Assembly (NCBI RefSeq): GCF_000226095.1
Contig: NC_016476.1
Coordinates: 1,550,001 to 1,614,000 of the forward strand
Direction: 5' to 3'
DNA length: 64,000 nucleotides
DNA from: Thermothelomyces thermophilus ATCC 42464
Lineage: Eukaryota; Ascomycota; Sordariomycetes; Sordariales; Chaetomiaceae
The translations under genes and the position numbers were made by a program. Each line of letters opens with the position of its first letter. The stretch's first letter is position 1. Shown piece by piece: positions 20,290-32,439 of the stretch. The notes below the pieces were generated by a model. It saw only the letters and a program-made list of their open reading frames with translations. It had not been told where the DNA came from and made no database searches.

Positions 20290-22160
20290 TTATTTTCCAC
20301 CCCCTAGTTATATAAGCCTATAACTAATATCTTGAAGATTAAGGAGAGCCCTCTAGCGCTTAAAGGCTTGTTAGCTAAGTCATTTAATAAGCCTATTTAC
20401 TAGTATCTGACTAGTTAGTAAATATATAGCTTTAAACGTTCCTTTCGTTACTTCCTAGCGTAACTATATATTATAGATATCTATATACTATAGGTAAGTA
20501 TTAATATATTCGTTTTTAGTTATTACTAGTTTAATCGTTTACTAATTGTCGTAGTAGATGTTCTAGGGTTCCCCGAGCTTAAGATCGATATCTATAAATA
20601 GCCTTTTAAGCACTATAGCCTCCCTTGCTATAAGGGAGAGCGTTAGAAGTTCTACTTTAGTGCTTAACGTTATAACTATATCCTACCGCGACGCCTTCTA
20701 CGTAATAGGACTACCAAATGGAAAGAAGATATATCCCTACGACGAATACTATATATCTAGATTATCTATGTATAAAGCGTCCCTAGCAATTATAAGCATT
20801 AGACTTTCTAGCGCTCGCTTGCCTCTATACTAGATTAATAGGCAAGAGCTCCTAAATAGATATCTTACTACTTGCCTTGCCTCTAATAAGTAGTCTAGTC
20901 CTAGGTTAGTTAGGTATTAAGAGAGTACTAAACAGGTATATATAACGTCTAGACATAGTATAACTATATAATATAGGATTAATCCGACAAGCTCTTGATA
21001 CTCTTTAATCTATATACTAGTAGTACTCCCTTCGAACTTCTTTAGTTCTTTATAGCTTAAGGGAGTTAGTTTATACACGCTAGGTACGTCTAGCCCATAT
21101 CTTCTTACTACCTTTCTAATATATTAGTCGTAGACTAACTATATCTTATATATAGGTCAGTCTCGAATTACCCTAATACTAAGGAACTAACTAATATCGC
21201 CCTACTTATAGACGTTATATCGAGCTTTGATTCCTTCTATTACCTGCTCGGCCGCTATAGCGTTACTTTTATAGAAGAAGATTAAGAAGTCGTCGATATA
21301 GAAGATCAGGATGACGTGTTTATCGTATCTTAGGAAGAGGCACTTCTCTTTGCCTAATAGTTCTATACCTAGTTCTGATAGTATTTTATAGAACTCCTTA
21401 TACTATAAGAATAGCAAGTCTCTTAAGCCGTATAGAGCTCTTTATAACTCTATACATTTTCCTAGCTACTTAAATCCTTCTAGTAATTTGTAGACAATAG
21501 AATCGTCTTCTGGTCATTCGGCATTAAGGAACGCTTATACTATATCGAACTACTTAACTTCTAAGTCAAAGTATATAGCGATTACTATCATTATATAGAA
21601 TGACTATACCACTAGAGTAGCTATATATATACTTTCTATTAAGCTAATATCTTGTGGATCTCCTTATATATAGATTCTTACCTTATATTTCCCTAAGAAA
21701 CTATCCTTATTAAACTTATATATAAAGACCTATTTTAACGGGATGGGTCGCGCTTTCGCCTGCTCGTATAGTATAATCTTTTACATTCCCCTGCTCTCTA
21801 AGTTACGTATCTCCTTACGAGCCGTGTCTTTAAACTATTATTCTAATAGGTAGTTATATAGGTCTTGCCAGTTGGTAGGAATGTAAGTAAGATCGTTAAT
21901 ATACTAACGCGGCTTATTTAGGGCTACTCCGAGGTACGTAGTATCCTTCTATCGTATAGCGGTAGTAAATACTATATATATCGTTCTTATACTCTAGTCC
22001 TCTAGGTAAGCTTCCTATTAATTAGGTAGGTAAGTCTTATAAAACTATTACTAGAGTTCCTTAGTTATATAGATGAAGAAGTAGTAATAATTAACCCTCT
22101 CTCTATTTTATAGCCATTTACTTGACTATATAGGGTCCCTAGGTATATAAGCCCTCCTCC
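20290..22160 (-). pseudogene. Copia left copy pol: reverse transcriptase and RNase H
   Basis: RT begins near 21870 with ARKEIRNLESRG and continues through VKQFDIVQAFLNAE. The RALYGLRDL block is near 21430 and the active site FYIDDFLIF is at about 21303-21277, with both Asp present (YIDD at 21300-21289). RNase H follows, with the Copia hallmark SSQGYIFF and STKVELLTLSLIA (normally TEAE, here Glu changed to Lys) near 20680-20640, then the YDNQQTIKL and LRQEV blocks to about 20330. Stops are almost entirely TAG. It would encode cDNA synthesis in virus-like particles. Confidence 0.88.
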
Positions 22161-22830
22161 TACCTCTGCCTTTCCTTGTAAGAGGTTACCAAATAGCTTC
22201 CCCTTTGCTTCTACCTTCTAGAGGATATATTAGCTAATTTAGACTTCGCTTAACGCTCTACTCCTCTAGCCTAGCCAGGTACGATATATTAGTAGTACTA
22301 TCCCTAGCTTCTAGCTCTTCCGTTGATATACTATATACGCTCGACTCTTCTACAGAAGGCATTTCTCTATTAGATCTGACGGCTCCCCTACTCTCCCTAG
22401 CGTTTAATTAGCTAGCTAGCGACTAGGAAGGCCCTGATTTAAACCTTCCTACTTCCTAGTAAACATCCCCTTTACTAGCTAGTGTAAGGTAAGTCACTAA
22501 GGGCTTAGGCGTATATTTAGGGGTCAAGAGTCTTCTAAAGTTCTCTATCTATTTGGTAAGTTCATATATTACTTACGTCTCTACTATAGGAGTCTTTAAA
22601 ACTAATTGCTCGCTTATAGGCTATATATCGGAGAGCTCCCTTACCCCCGAGTCTTAACCTTATTAGAAAGGTTAGTCTACCGCCGGACTCTCTCATAATA
22701 GAGGTAGCCAAGCTACTATAATAGAGTCTTCTACTGGTTGCTAGGTCTATTGTAATGCTTCCTAGAGAAAGTTAGTATCCTAGGAATCTTCGCTAAGATC
22801 GAATTAATTGACTTCCTAGCTTGCTACCGC
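22161..22830 (-). pseudogene. Copia left copy pol: linker between integrase and RT
   Basis: This is a low-conservation region of pol in the same orientation, rich in Ser, Gln and Pro, with many TAG codons. Such a variable linker is usual between Copia integrase and RT. No motif is assigned. Confidence 0.6.
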
Positions 22831-23703
22831 TAGCGATAACTCTATTAGCTGCTCTTTGCCTAGATAGTAGAAAGTCTTCTTATCGAAGTAAATGTTACAA
22901 GTTATAATGACCCTGTCGAGCTCGGGTATCTAAACGCGATAAATATTAGATATACGATATCCCATAAGATACCCTATTAGCCTATATAGTGGTACCTTAA
23001 AGTTCTTTATATGCTACTTAGCTTCTCTATCTTTATGGAGGATATATACCTAGCATCTATATATAAAGATGCTACTCTAGTCTAGGCGTAAGTCACTAGT
23101 TAATACAATTATTAAGCTAGGTTTGTACTAGTAAAAATACTATTTAAACTAGCTATAGAGTACCTTATTAGGAGTCTTAAATAAGTAAGTATAGCTTAGG
23201 CTTATTATATATAAGTATATTACTATTTATATACTTTCTAACCAGAGCTTTATAGGTAGATTTATACTATTAAGCATCTTGATTAAGCGTAAGATCAGTT
23301 CTTGCCCTACTTGCTCTACTAGTTCGTTAGGCTTGTAGGTATACAAAGGTAAGAGTTTAAGATCGATACCACTTTCTATAGCCTAAGTCTAGTAACGTGT
23401 TAGTACACGCCCTACTAAACTAATCGTTATAGTATCGTTATCCTACTTAATCTTATAGATAGCAAGCCTATATTAGCGTCTTACCTAGCTCTCGAAATTC
23501 TAGATGACTTCCATAATCTAGTCTAGTAACTTTGTCATTAAGAGGAAAGGGAAGAGCTTCCTACTATACTTGTTAATAATTATAAGTAGCTATTATAATC
23601 TATTAATTACTTCGGGATAATCGAATAGATCCTAGGCTACCTACTAGAACAGGCATATAGACTTCTACTTAGGCAGTGTTTTCCTAGAGATAACCTTGCT
23701 TAT
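22831..23703 (-). pseudogene. Copia left copy pol: integrase core
   Basis: Right to left, the frame shows INKYSRKLFPFLL, then KQDNDTITISLVGRVL (position of the catalytic RSDNGGE-like block), then YKPNELVEQVGQELILRLIKM (the PQQNGVAER block). The typical end of the core follows: YILHKDREAKQH, IGYLVGY and YRVQIPELDRVI. This order is specific to Ty1/Copia integrases. The first part, including the zinc-binding region, continues at 30951-31090 on the far side of Gy-B copy 1. Confidence 0.82.
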
Positions 23704-24028
23704 TGTTATAGGCCCAGGCTACACCTAGGCTAGACAATGCCTAGGCTTTACCCGGGCACGGAACGGACCCACCCTGCCCCACTCACCTACACCCCACAGG
23801 TCCGCGGAGCGTTCGTTGCTCGTTTGTAACTCGTCTAGTAGATACACGGCCAAGGCCCGGTTAGGGCCCGACCTAGAGCCTAACCAGGCCCTACCTAGGT
23901 TATAACGTATATATTCAAAAGGCGCCCCTCTATATAACTCTTGTATTCTTTCTCTTTTTTCCTCCCTAAGGTAGTCAAATAGAATATTATATACTTATCT
24001 ATAGATGCTATAAGGCTAGTATATTACA
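23704..24028 (+). repeat. Gy-B copy 1 5' LTR (325 bp)
   Basis: The LTR runs TGTTATAGGCC to ATATTACA. Its first two thirds are GC-rich with CCTAGG palindromes. The TATA box is at 23931 and the putative transcript start is near 23968. The retained TG and CA ends and the CTTAT flank fix the boundaries. Confidence 0.9.
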
Positions 24029-24041
24029 TTTCGACTACCTT
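23931..24041 (+). promoter_or_regulatory. Gy-B TATA box, self-primer and primer-binding site
   Basis: TATATAA (23931) lies 37 nt before AAGGTAGTC (23968-23976) in the LTR. Four bases after the LTR end, GACTACCTT (24033-24041) is its exact complement, and the pairing extends by AAAT/ATTT with a one-base bulge. Position and complementarity fit self-priming by the mRNA 5' end. No tRNA 3' end is evident. The primer role is inferred. Confidence 0.5.
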
Positions 24042-24081
24042 CCTACTAGTAGTAACTCCCTAAAGGAGTTATCGATAATGT

Positions 24082-25250
24082 AGTTATAATAGATTCGATA
24101 GTATATAGGCCCTTAGACTTAGCGGAATTATAGAAGCTTATCCGCTCCCTTCAAGTAGTAGTAGAACAGTAGAACGCTATAATTAATACTCTCCGGGCAT
24201 CCTAAACCTAACCTGTCCTAACCCCTAAGTCGGCTAGGGTGCCTCTTAAAGCTTAGCGGCCGTAGTAGAAGCGTCTCCTAACCGGATAACCTTTTAACGG
24301 TAAAAAGGAACACTTCGTGATATAGAAGAGTACGATAGAACACGTCCTTATGGCTGATAGAGATTTCATCGGCTCTAATCACAACTAATAGGTCTTCATC
24401 TAGGGAAACCTTACGCGCTAGGTATAGACTTAGGTTATAGCCTATTATAAATCTATAGGCCTAAAAGTTAGGTATAACCCGACCGAGTTCCTCTAATATC
24501 TCAAGAGCATCTTCTCCGACCCCTACGAGAAGATGGTAGCCCTATTAGAACTAGAATTCCTTCGATAGAGAGATGACGAACCGTTTGCCGCCTTTATTAT
24601 TCGGTTTAAGGCTAAGTTATCGAAGGTAGGTAGCCTCCTTTAGAGCGACAAGCTATGCCTAATCAAATTATAATAATACCTCTCTCCGAAACTTAAATAT
24701 ATAGTAATCGGACAAGGAATTCCCTAGGATAATTATATAATAGTAGTCAAGAAATACTATAAGATTGCTATAGATCTTAAGGCTCTTTGGCTTAGTAATA
24801 AGTATTAGTAGATATAGGGGCGGTAGGCGGCACCTAAACTATAGAGAGAGAAGGATATAAAAGGAGATATACTAATGACCGGAATTAACCTATTATATAC
24901 TAACCTATAGAGGAAGGGACCTAACAAGGATAGGGTAGGAAAACGTAGGGGTAACGCCCTATAGGTGAAATAGGTTAGTCTAGAAGTATATATAGCCTAA
25001 TAGGTAGCTAGAGCGTATATCTAGTATAGGTAGAAGGGTCACTTTATTACTAAGTGTTACTTCGCCCCTACTTTAAGGCTAGTATAGTAGAACTAGCTAA
25101 GAACCGATATTAATACCTTAGAGGCTAAGGATTAGAAGGAAGATAATAACCTATCTAACGAAGAAGATAGCAAGCAGAGGAAAAAGTAGCCCCTAGTCAA
25201 AGTCTTGTAAGGGGGCTAGAAGACTATAACTACCTAGAAGACAAGTTTAT
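24082..25250 (+). pseudogene. Gy-B copy 1 gag with zinc knuckle
   Basis: One frame interrupted by many TAG codons includes the capsid-like segment SDPYEKMVALLELEFL and DDEPFAAFIIRFKAKLSKVG (about 24510-24640). Near 25005-25065 there is a CCHC knuckle in which KGHFITKC survives and the first two Cys are lost. It would package element RNA. The gag in Gy-B copy 2 (57070-55790, minus) is collinear. Confidence 0.78.
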
Positions 25251-25299
25251 AGAGATTAGCAAAAGAATAGATAGACCTCCTTTTCTTATTCTGATCTTT

Positions 25300-28200
25300 C
25301 TTAACTCTACCGGCTTTATAAATGCTTAAGTAGATAGTAGATATTCTAGCTATAGCATTATTAGCAAGAGAATGTACTAGAAGCTCGGAATCGAGTAGAT
25401 TAGTTTGCCTACTATATATATCCTTAGGACTATAACTAGGCTATAACGGGACTAGAAGATCACTTAGATAGCCTATATTACAATAGATATCGATGGCTAG
25501 GAGAGTTAGGCTACATTTTATATAGTCCTAGGACTTGTATATAATATTATATTAGGTCTTCTATAGATAGAATACTAGGAGGTCAAACTAGATATATATA
25601 TAGGCGTTTTTGAAATCAGGACATAACTAGGACTACTTATCTATAAGATCTCTTTACGGTCGAGATAGATAGGAATCTCCTAAATTATAGGTATAGTCTT
25701 TATAGGTATAGTCTAGAGAGTATAGAAGAAGAAGACTTCCAATACCTTCCTAGTTACTAGTATCCAAGAAATAATAACTATCCTAGAATTAAGACGCTAA
25801 TTTAGTAGAGAAAGTATAGGGAATAGGGGCACCTAACTAGGGCCTAGTATAGAGTTAGAGGTTACCTTACTAGACGAACTTCGCGACTTTGCCGACCTCT
25901 TTAATAAGGAGAAAGCTAGTAAACTTCCCCTATATTATAGCGTAGCCAATTATTATATCAAATTAAAGGAGGGCCTAGACGGAAAGATCCCCAAACTCCC
26001 TTAGGGGCCTCTCTATAATATGCCATAGGATCATTTATTAGAAGTCCGAAAGTAAGTCGTTGACTTACTAGATAAGGGATAGATCTAAGCTAGCTCCTCT
26101 TCGGCTATTGCCCCTGTCCTCTTAGTAAAGGAAGTAGACAGAGGTTAGAGATTCTATATTAACTATCGGGCGCTAAATAAGATTATAAAGTAAGATCGAT
26201 ACCCCCTCCTGCTTATTAAGGAAATACTTTACTCCCTAGCTAAAGCTAAGTGGTTTATAAAGTTAGATATCTAGGCGGCCTTCTACTATATTTGGATCGC
26301 GGAGGGCTATAAATATTTAATAGTATTCTAGACCTAGTTCGGCCTCTTTAAGTGGCTTATCTATTCCTTTAGATTTATAGGTATACCTATAACCTTCTAA
26401 TGATATATTAATAACGCTCTTAGCCTAACGTTTAGAGACTTTATAACGGTATACCTTAATAATATCCTAGTTTATATTTCGGGTAGTAAGAAAGATTATA
26501 TAAGGTAAGTAAGGGATGTACTCTGAAGGTTATGGAAAGTAGGACTTATATTAGACCTTAAGAAGTATATATTTGCTATAAAAGAAGTTAAATACCTTAG
26601 CTATATTATAGAGGTAGGGGCCTAGGTCTGTCTAGACCCTAAAAAGCTAGCCGCTATCTGTAAGTAGGAGGTATTATAAAAGGTTTAGGGAGTATAAAGC
26701 TTCCTAGGGTTTGCTAATTTCCACTAAGACTTTATCTCTAACCTTTCTAGGCTAATAGAACCCTTAATACGGTTAACCTATAAGAATACCCCGTTCTAGT
26801 AGGGGACTAAGGAATAGAAGGCCTTTGACGCCCTTAAGACGGCCTTTATATTAGAACCTGTCCTCGTATAATAGGACCCCGAATAGGAGATAGTACTTGA
26901 GGCAGATTACTCTAGGACGGCGTTAGGAAGGTGCCTATCCTAGCAGGGAGAAGACAGGGTCCTATACCCTATAGCCTACTACTCTACAAAACTAACCCCG
27001 GCCGAACGGAACTATATAATCTATAATAAGGAGTTACTTATAATGATCTCATACCTAAAGGCCTAGTCAGCCAAGCTTTATAGTATTATAGCTCCCTTTT
27101 AGATCTTAACCGACTATAAAAACCTTAAATACTTTTCCTAGCCTTGTTTAATTAGCAAGTAGCAAGCTTAATGAGCCGAGATACTCTCCCTCTTTAACTT
27201 TAAGCTCTGTTACCGACCTAGGTTGTAAGCGTCCCGCCCTAACGCCTTGTCCTATTGTGAATAAGACTTTCCTAAAGATATATAGTATATAGTATAACTT
27301 CTCCCTGCTATCTGGATAGATACGACAGATTCCTTGACGTTATCTAAAGTATCCTACCTGCTAAAAGGGAGTACTATTTTTATAGACAAATAGCTAGTAG
27401 CCTTATAGGATAAGGGAGTTGTCAAGAACGAATATTACATATACCGGCTCTAGGCTATCTAGGATAGGGCCCGAAAATTTCCGAAGGAAGCGAATATAGC
27501 GTAGACCTAGATTATAGACTGCTCCCTTAATATATAAGGTACTCTCTAGTTCCGGAGTAGACTTTAGCTCCTTATATAGGAATTACTTCTTACTACTATC
27601 CTTTAACATGTCTATAACTCCCCTATATTAGGTTACCTAGGGAGGAACGGGCTATTAAAAATGCTCTAATAGGACTATTATTAGGATTTTATATCCCTAG
27701 ACGTAAAGAGGTTCGCAAGGAACTATTATATATATCAAAGGGCTAAGGTTTTACGTTAACTACGATAAGGACTCCTCTAGCCCTTATCTATTGCTAACCG
27801 CTTCTAGAAATAGATTTCTATCGATTTTATAGTCGATCTCCCCATACGAGACGAGAATTTACCCTAGTATCTCATGGTAATTACTGACCGGCTGTCAAAG
27901 TACGTCTAGCTCGAAGCTATATCCTTGATAGGAGCTAAGGCATATATACTCTGGTTCTAGGACGTATAGTAGCGGTTTCACGGATTTCTAATACAAATTA
28001 TTACCAATCGCGGTTTAGATTAGCTTAGCCAGTTTTGGACCACTCTCTATAAGACTATTAGGATTAAGTAACTACTATTAACGGCTTATTATCTATAGAT
28101 AGATAGAGGTATAGAACGTATAAATTAGGAGATATAGACTATCTTATGGACTATAGTTTCCTTTGCCTAGTACGACTAGCCTAAATATCTACCTATATAC

Positions 28201-28960
28201 TAGCTCGCGATTAACAACTGTAACTCGACAGTGACTAGGATAAGTATAAGCTACCTCCTTTATAGTTATAATATAAGCCCGATATAGTTCGCCGACCTAC
28301 TAGACGCTCCTACCTCGACCCTATAAGGAAGAGCTACTAATTTCTTATACTACCTAAGAGAAGGTATAGAATAGACCTAGGCCGCTATTATATATATATA
28401 ATAGCGCTAGCAAGAAAATGCTAATCGTTCTTAACACCTAGCTAAGAGATTTAAAGTAAGGGATAAAGTATAGCTATCCTTATATAATATTAAGATTAAC
28501 CACCCTAGCCGTAAACTTAACTAGGTTAATGCCAAGTATAAAGTAATTATAGTATTAACATTACTAATAGTGACTTTAGATAATCTCTATAGCCTCTACC
28601 CTACCTTCTATATTAACCTTGTCAAGTATGCTATGTCCGACCTACTACCTTTATAACGTATATAAGATTTCTAACTAGACCTAGTATCAGAATTCTCTTA
28701 GGAAGGACTACTATAAGAGGAATACAAAGTAGAAGCGATCCTTATAGCTAGGAACGCGAGGGGGAGAGGAAATCGACATAACATACTAGTAAAATGGAAG
28801 GGATATAATACCCTAACTTAGGAACCATTAAAGAATCTAGAAAATACTAAAGCGCTTAATACGTTCGAGCAGGAGTAGGGAGATATATATTACTATAATA
28901 GACTAGTTACAAATAGGAAGAGGGGGAAAGTATAAAAGCAAACAATATAAATTTTTCATA
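25300..28960 (+). pseudogene. Gy-B copy 1 pol (protease, RT, RNase H, integrase, chromodomain)
   Basis: The protease is near 25320-25560 (VDSRYSSYSIIS and YNIILGL). RT runs about 26100-26600, with KLDIQAAFYYIWIAE-type and FGLFKWL blocks and an active site that reads YLNN at 26452-26463, both catalytic Asp replaced by Asn. RNase H is at about 26890-27270 (EADYSRTALGRCLS, LTDYKNLKYFS). Integrase is at about 27780-28520, with IDFIVDLP and then ITNRGLD, where the second catalytic Asp is Asn. The chromodomain is at about 28725-28890, with HNILVKWKGYNTLT followed by EPLKNLEN. About every tenth codon is a RIP-type stop. Confidence 0.9.
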
Positions 28961-29102
28961 TAGGCAGGCAAACCTAGGGCAAACAAGCGATAGGTACGTC
29001 GTAGTTACATCGTAGACGTATTATAACCGTATTATAGACATACCTATAGAGATAGTCTAATTATAAAAACAAAACAAATATACTAACTAGCGTACGACAC
29101 GT

Positions 29103-29996
29103 TTACTTTATAACCTCCTCCTTCTTTTCTTCCCCCTCTAGAATAATAGTTATAGTAGCAAGGGTAGGGTCGTCACGGTCGTAGACTAGGCGCGCCGTAT
29201 ACTCGACAGGCGAGGAAGAGCGGCAGACGCGGGAACGGCCGAAGTCGATCGATATAGGTACGGGGCGTATAGAGGCGCTCGAGCAGGTATAGGAGGCAGG
29301 CGACAGGGTGCCTAGGACGTAGGTAACGAGGGTAGCATTAGTATTAACTAAAGTCGACATGTTCTTATTTGTATATTATATCTGGTATAGTATACTATCA
29401 TTCTATACTATAGCGTAGTATATAAGCTGCCTAGTAGCTTGTAAGGTAGGGTTAGGGCTGGTGGTAGGCTAGACAATGTTACTATGATAGGTAGGGGTAT
29501 TAGGGGCGGCGGTAGTAGCAACTAGGGCAAAGTCGTTACTAGAACGACAAGAACTTGTGGCCAGGGCAGGGGCAAAGGCAGCCTATCCGGGCAAACGGTT
29601 GGACTAGGTAGCCTTAAAGAGTATAGAGAACAAATGTACTAGTATAGAGAACTTAGGCATTAGGACGGCGTAACAGGCGCCCTAGTTAGCGGTCTTATAG
29701 TAGGTAAGGGAGGTAAGGGCGGTGCTGGCATTATAATAACCTACAATTTTCTTAATGCCTATATATAGGCAGGGGTTATTAGCCTAGAGCTATGGATCCT
29801 AAATATAGCTCCTATAGCTCTTATAGTATATTATATAGGAAGTGCCCTAACCCTAGATATACTTGACCTTATTACCTTTTAGAAGTTGGTTAATATATAA
29901 TAGGTAGTATTATTACTTCTTAGGCTATAATTTAAACTCCTTGTCAAAAGAGTTACCCTTAATAGTATACCTACTAAGGAAAAGGTTAGCATTCTT
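29103..29996 (-). pseudogene. Gy-B copy 1 antisense ORF, cysteine-pattern N-terminus
   Basis: This minus-strand frame of 298 codons lies between the chromodomain and the 3' LTR and ends TAA at 29105-29103. The last 85 codons (29360-29103) are free of stops and end in an acidic, Lys-rich tail (EGEEKKEEVIK). Near the N-terminus, Tyr residues stand where Cys is expected; read that way the pattern is C-x2-C-x11-C-x7-C-x2-C-x6-C. The matching frame in copy 2 (38474-39367) is also exactly 894 nt, so there are no net indels despite heavy point mutation. The true start is uncertain and may lie further upstream. No domain family is recognised beyond the Cys spacing. Confidence 0.68.
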
Positions 29997-30596
29997 ATAC
30001 TATAAAATAAAGAGTTAATCTATACTCTATATATATATATAATAGCTAAAATTCATATAGGTAGGAGAAAAACTTATATAATAATCCTTATTCTTATTAC
30101 TACTAAGGTAATAACTACTACTACTACTACTAAGTAAACTAGTAGCTATTAATATATTAGATAGATATTAATTAAAAAAAAAAAACTTAAGAGCGTAATA
30201 GGGGTATAGATAGCAAGTATAGTTATAGGAGGCAGGGGCGGTTAGAGGGTATAGAAGAGGAGAGTTAGTTATAGGTAAGAAAAAATTAAGAGGAAGAGGG
30301 AAGAGGAAGGGGTATTTATAGGTATAGGAGGAGGGTAGTAAGGGAGCACACTAGGCCTAGGCAGACTACTTATTATATACGTAACTTACTACTATACACG
30401 TAGGTTACATTATTCTAATAATAAAGGGAAGGAGGTATAGGTTTTATCCGAACTCGAACAGCTGCCTGTTCGCGTATAATACGCTATTATACGCGCGGGT
30501 TACATCATTATAGCGACAAAAGAAGGAAGGTATAGAACCTGCTTATAGAACTAATATATAAGGTATGATATAGAGCGGGTCGGCCTAGCGACCACG
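29997..30596. other. Gy-B copy 1 region between antisense ORF and purine tract
   Basis: This is a 600-bp purine/AT-biased stretch with an ACT/AGT microsatellite near 30110-30135, an A run near 30175-30183 and a GA-rich segment at 30285-30350. It is collinear with 37880-38470 in copy 2. It may hold the promoter and first codons of the antisense ORF. No other coding signal is seen. Confidence 0.5.
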
Positions 30597-30623
30597 AAAA
30601 AAAAAAAAAAAAAAAAGGGGGGG
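30597..30623 (+). other. Gy-B polypurine tract A20G7
   Basis: Twenty A followed by seven G end two bases before the 3' LTR. The inverted copy shows the complement (C7, T, C, T-run) at 37858-37874, so this is the plus-strand primer. Confidence 0.8.
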
Positions 30624-30625
30624 TA

Positions 30626-30950
30626 TATTATAGGCCTAGGCTATACCTAGGCTGGACAATACCTAGGCTTTACCCGGGTATAGAACGGACCTACCCTACC
30701 CTACTTACCTATGCCCTACGGGTCTGTAGAGCGTTCGTTACTCGTTTGTAACTCGTCCGGTGGACACGTGGCCAAGGCCTGGTTAGGGCCTGACCTAGAG
30801 CCTAACCAGGCCCTACCTAGATTATAATGTATATATTTAAAAGGCGCCCTTCTATATAACTCTTGTATTCTTTCTCTTCTTTCCTCTCTAAGGTAGTCAA
30901 ATAGAATATTATACGCTTATCTGTAGATGCTATAAGGCTAGTATATTATA
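30626..30950 (+). repeat. Gy-B copy 1 3' LTR (325 bp)
   Basis: This LTR is identical in length to the 5' LTR. Its ends have changed from TGTTATA to TATTATA and from TTACA to TTATA, as RIP would cause. It is followed directly by the CTTAT duplication. Confidence 0.9.
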
Positions 30951-32300
30951 CTTATATAAGTATAAATGTAGCTCTTGTACTTAATACGTGCTATCCCCTT
31001 GATATAGACGTTTCTAGTGTTATTAATAAGTGCTTTTAATACTTTTAGTCTGAGGTAGCTAGCTCTTAAGTGCTAAAGATCCTTAGTATTCTCTCTTATA
31101 GTAGGTAATGCTTGTGTTTAGGACCTTCTACTATATATAGTAAATACGTTCTATAAGGGTATATAAATGTTTATAATACCCGCTTTACTAATTAAGACGT
31201 AGTCTAGGAGGCTTAGGTAGTAGGAAAGTAGCTTATATTTAAGGAAGGTAAGATTATACTTACGTTCTAACTTACGAAGTATAACGTTATTTTCTAGTAT
31301 TCCGAAACATAGTAAGCAATCTAAGCTATAGTACTAAGCGCCTACCTTAAGTAATAGAGCTTCCGAGACAATGTTAATATGGAATCCTTTAACGATAGTG
31401 ATATCCTTAAGCGTTAGGTTCTTGGTATACGGTCTATATAGTCTATCTAGAACGTTCTTAATTACCTAAGTACCCCTCCTATTAATAGGAAAGGTCATTA
31501 TACCTACTTTGACAAACTTAGGATTTTTCACCTTAATAAACGTTCTAGGTAAAAGGAACTTTTTATCATTAACTAAGTAGGTCATACTATATAAGTCTAA
31601 TAGACTACTTTCCGAAAGAGGATAGCGTTATAGAGCGACTATATTAAACGTCCTATAATAAGTCGAGAGCTTACTAAGTAGTTAAAGGCTAATAATTAAT
31701 ATATTAAGGGAACTAGGGTATCCTACCTTTGACTACCTAGAATAGGATAGCTCCCCCTACTTAGTAATAAGTTGATTTTTTAGTCTAGCCTACTTCGGCT
31801 TATTAAGCTCCTAGTAAATCTTCTTATACTCCTTATTAGAAAGGTACAAGCGTTACTCGTTACTATAAACGGCTTACTTAAGCGTATAATAGTCTACTAG
31901 ATCCTATAGATATCTTAGATGCTTATAGGGATATCTCGTATTATACCGCTAACTGCTATAAGAGTCTCTATATAAGTCCTTACCTCTCTTCTTACCGCTC
32001 TTTTAAGCTATAGGAAGTGTTAGCATATAAGTTATCGAGAAGATTCTATACTTCTAAGAGACTCTAAGTTATATATTATTATTAATTAGGATCTCGGCTA
32101 TCATAATAGGGGTACTAAGCTCCAGAAGTAGCTATCCTATACTATCAGCAAGCTCGATTTCTATCCTCTTATTTACTACCTAGTTTAATAAGATATATAT
32201 AATAATGGTATTAAGAAAGGTATAAAGTCCTTATATACCTTATACTTCTAAGATATTATATTAAATAGCTTATTAAAAGGCAATATTGAAGTTATAAATC
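30951..32300 (-). pseudogene. Copia left copy: integrase N-terminal region, protease and gag part
   Basis: The first 140 bp (about 31090-30951, minus) encode the GAG-pre-integrase/zinc region (LKALINNTRNVYIKGIARIK), which joins the integrase core at 23703 across the CTTAT duplication. The rest, out to 32300, keeps the same orientation and should carry protease and gag. Its frames are so full of TAG that I cannot mark motifs with confidence. The right edge AAATC (32296-32300) is the duplication of Gy-B copy 2, and the sequence continues at 57693. Confidence 0.72.
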
Positions 32301-32304
32301 TATA
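32301..32304 (-). other. Split first bases of Gy-B copy 2 LTR
   Basis: TATA here follows the AATC of the AAATC duplication and equals the first bases of the LTR that resumes at 37532. It belongs to the about 14-bp target duplication of LINE A (GTTATAAATC-TATA against GTTATAAATG-TATA at 37522-37535). Confidence 0.6.
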
Positions 32305-32439
32305 TTATTATCATAATTATCATTAGTCCTACACCGCTATACTAATAAGCATGCTAGAGCCTCTCTAGTTATATACAAAGGAAACCATACCTAATAGGCC
32401 GGATAAAAACCTCTATCCCGCCTTTAACGCCTAATCCAG

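Larger units (their letters stand above)
19907..23703 (-). mobile_element. Copia (left copy), 3' non-pol region and pol C-terminal two thirds
   Basis: This Ty1/Copia segment lies between Gy-C copy 2 and Gy-B copy 1. In minus orientation it carries most of integrase, RT, RNase H, and then a non-pol stretch with a conserved opposite-strand frame. It continues at 30951 across the CTTAT duplication, and 19907-21150 aligns with 62731-64000 of the right Copia copy. Confidence 0.88.
23704..30950 (+). mobile_element. Gy-B copy 1: full-length chromodomain Gypsy element (7247 bp)
   Basis: Two 325-bp LTRs (23704-24028 and 30626-30950) and CTTAT duplications (23699-23703 and 30951-30955) define the ends. 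The order is LTR, primer-binding region, gag with zinc knuckle, protease, RT, RNase H, integrase, chromodomain, a minus-strand ORF, a long purine tract and LTR. It is inserted in the Copia integrase coding region. RIP damage is heavy. A second copy lies inverted at 37532-57692. Confidence 0.93.
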
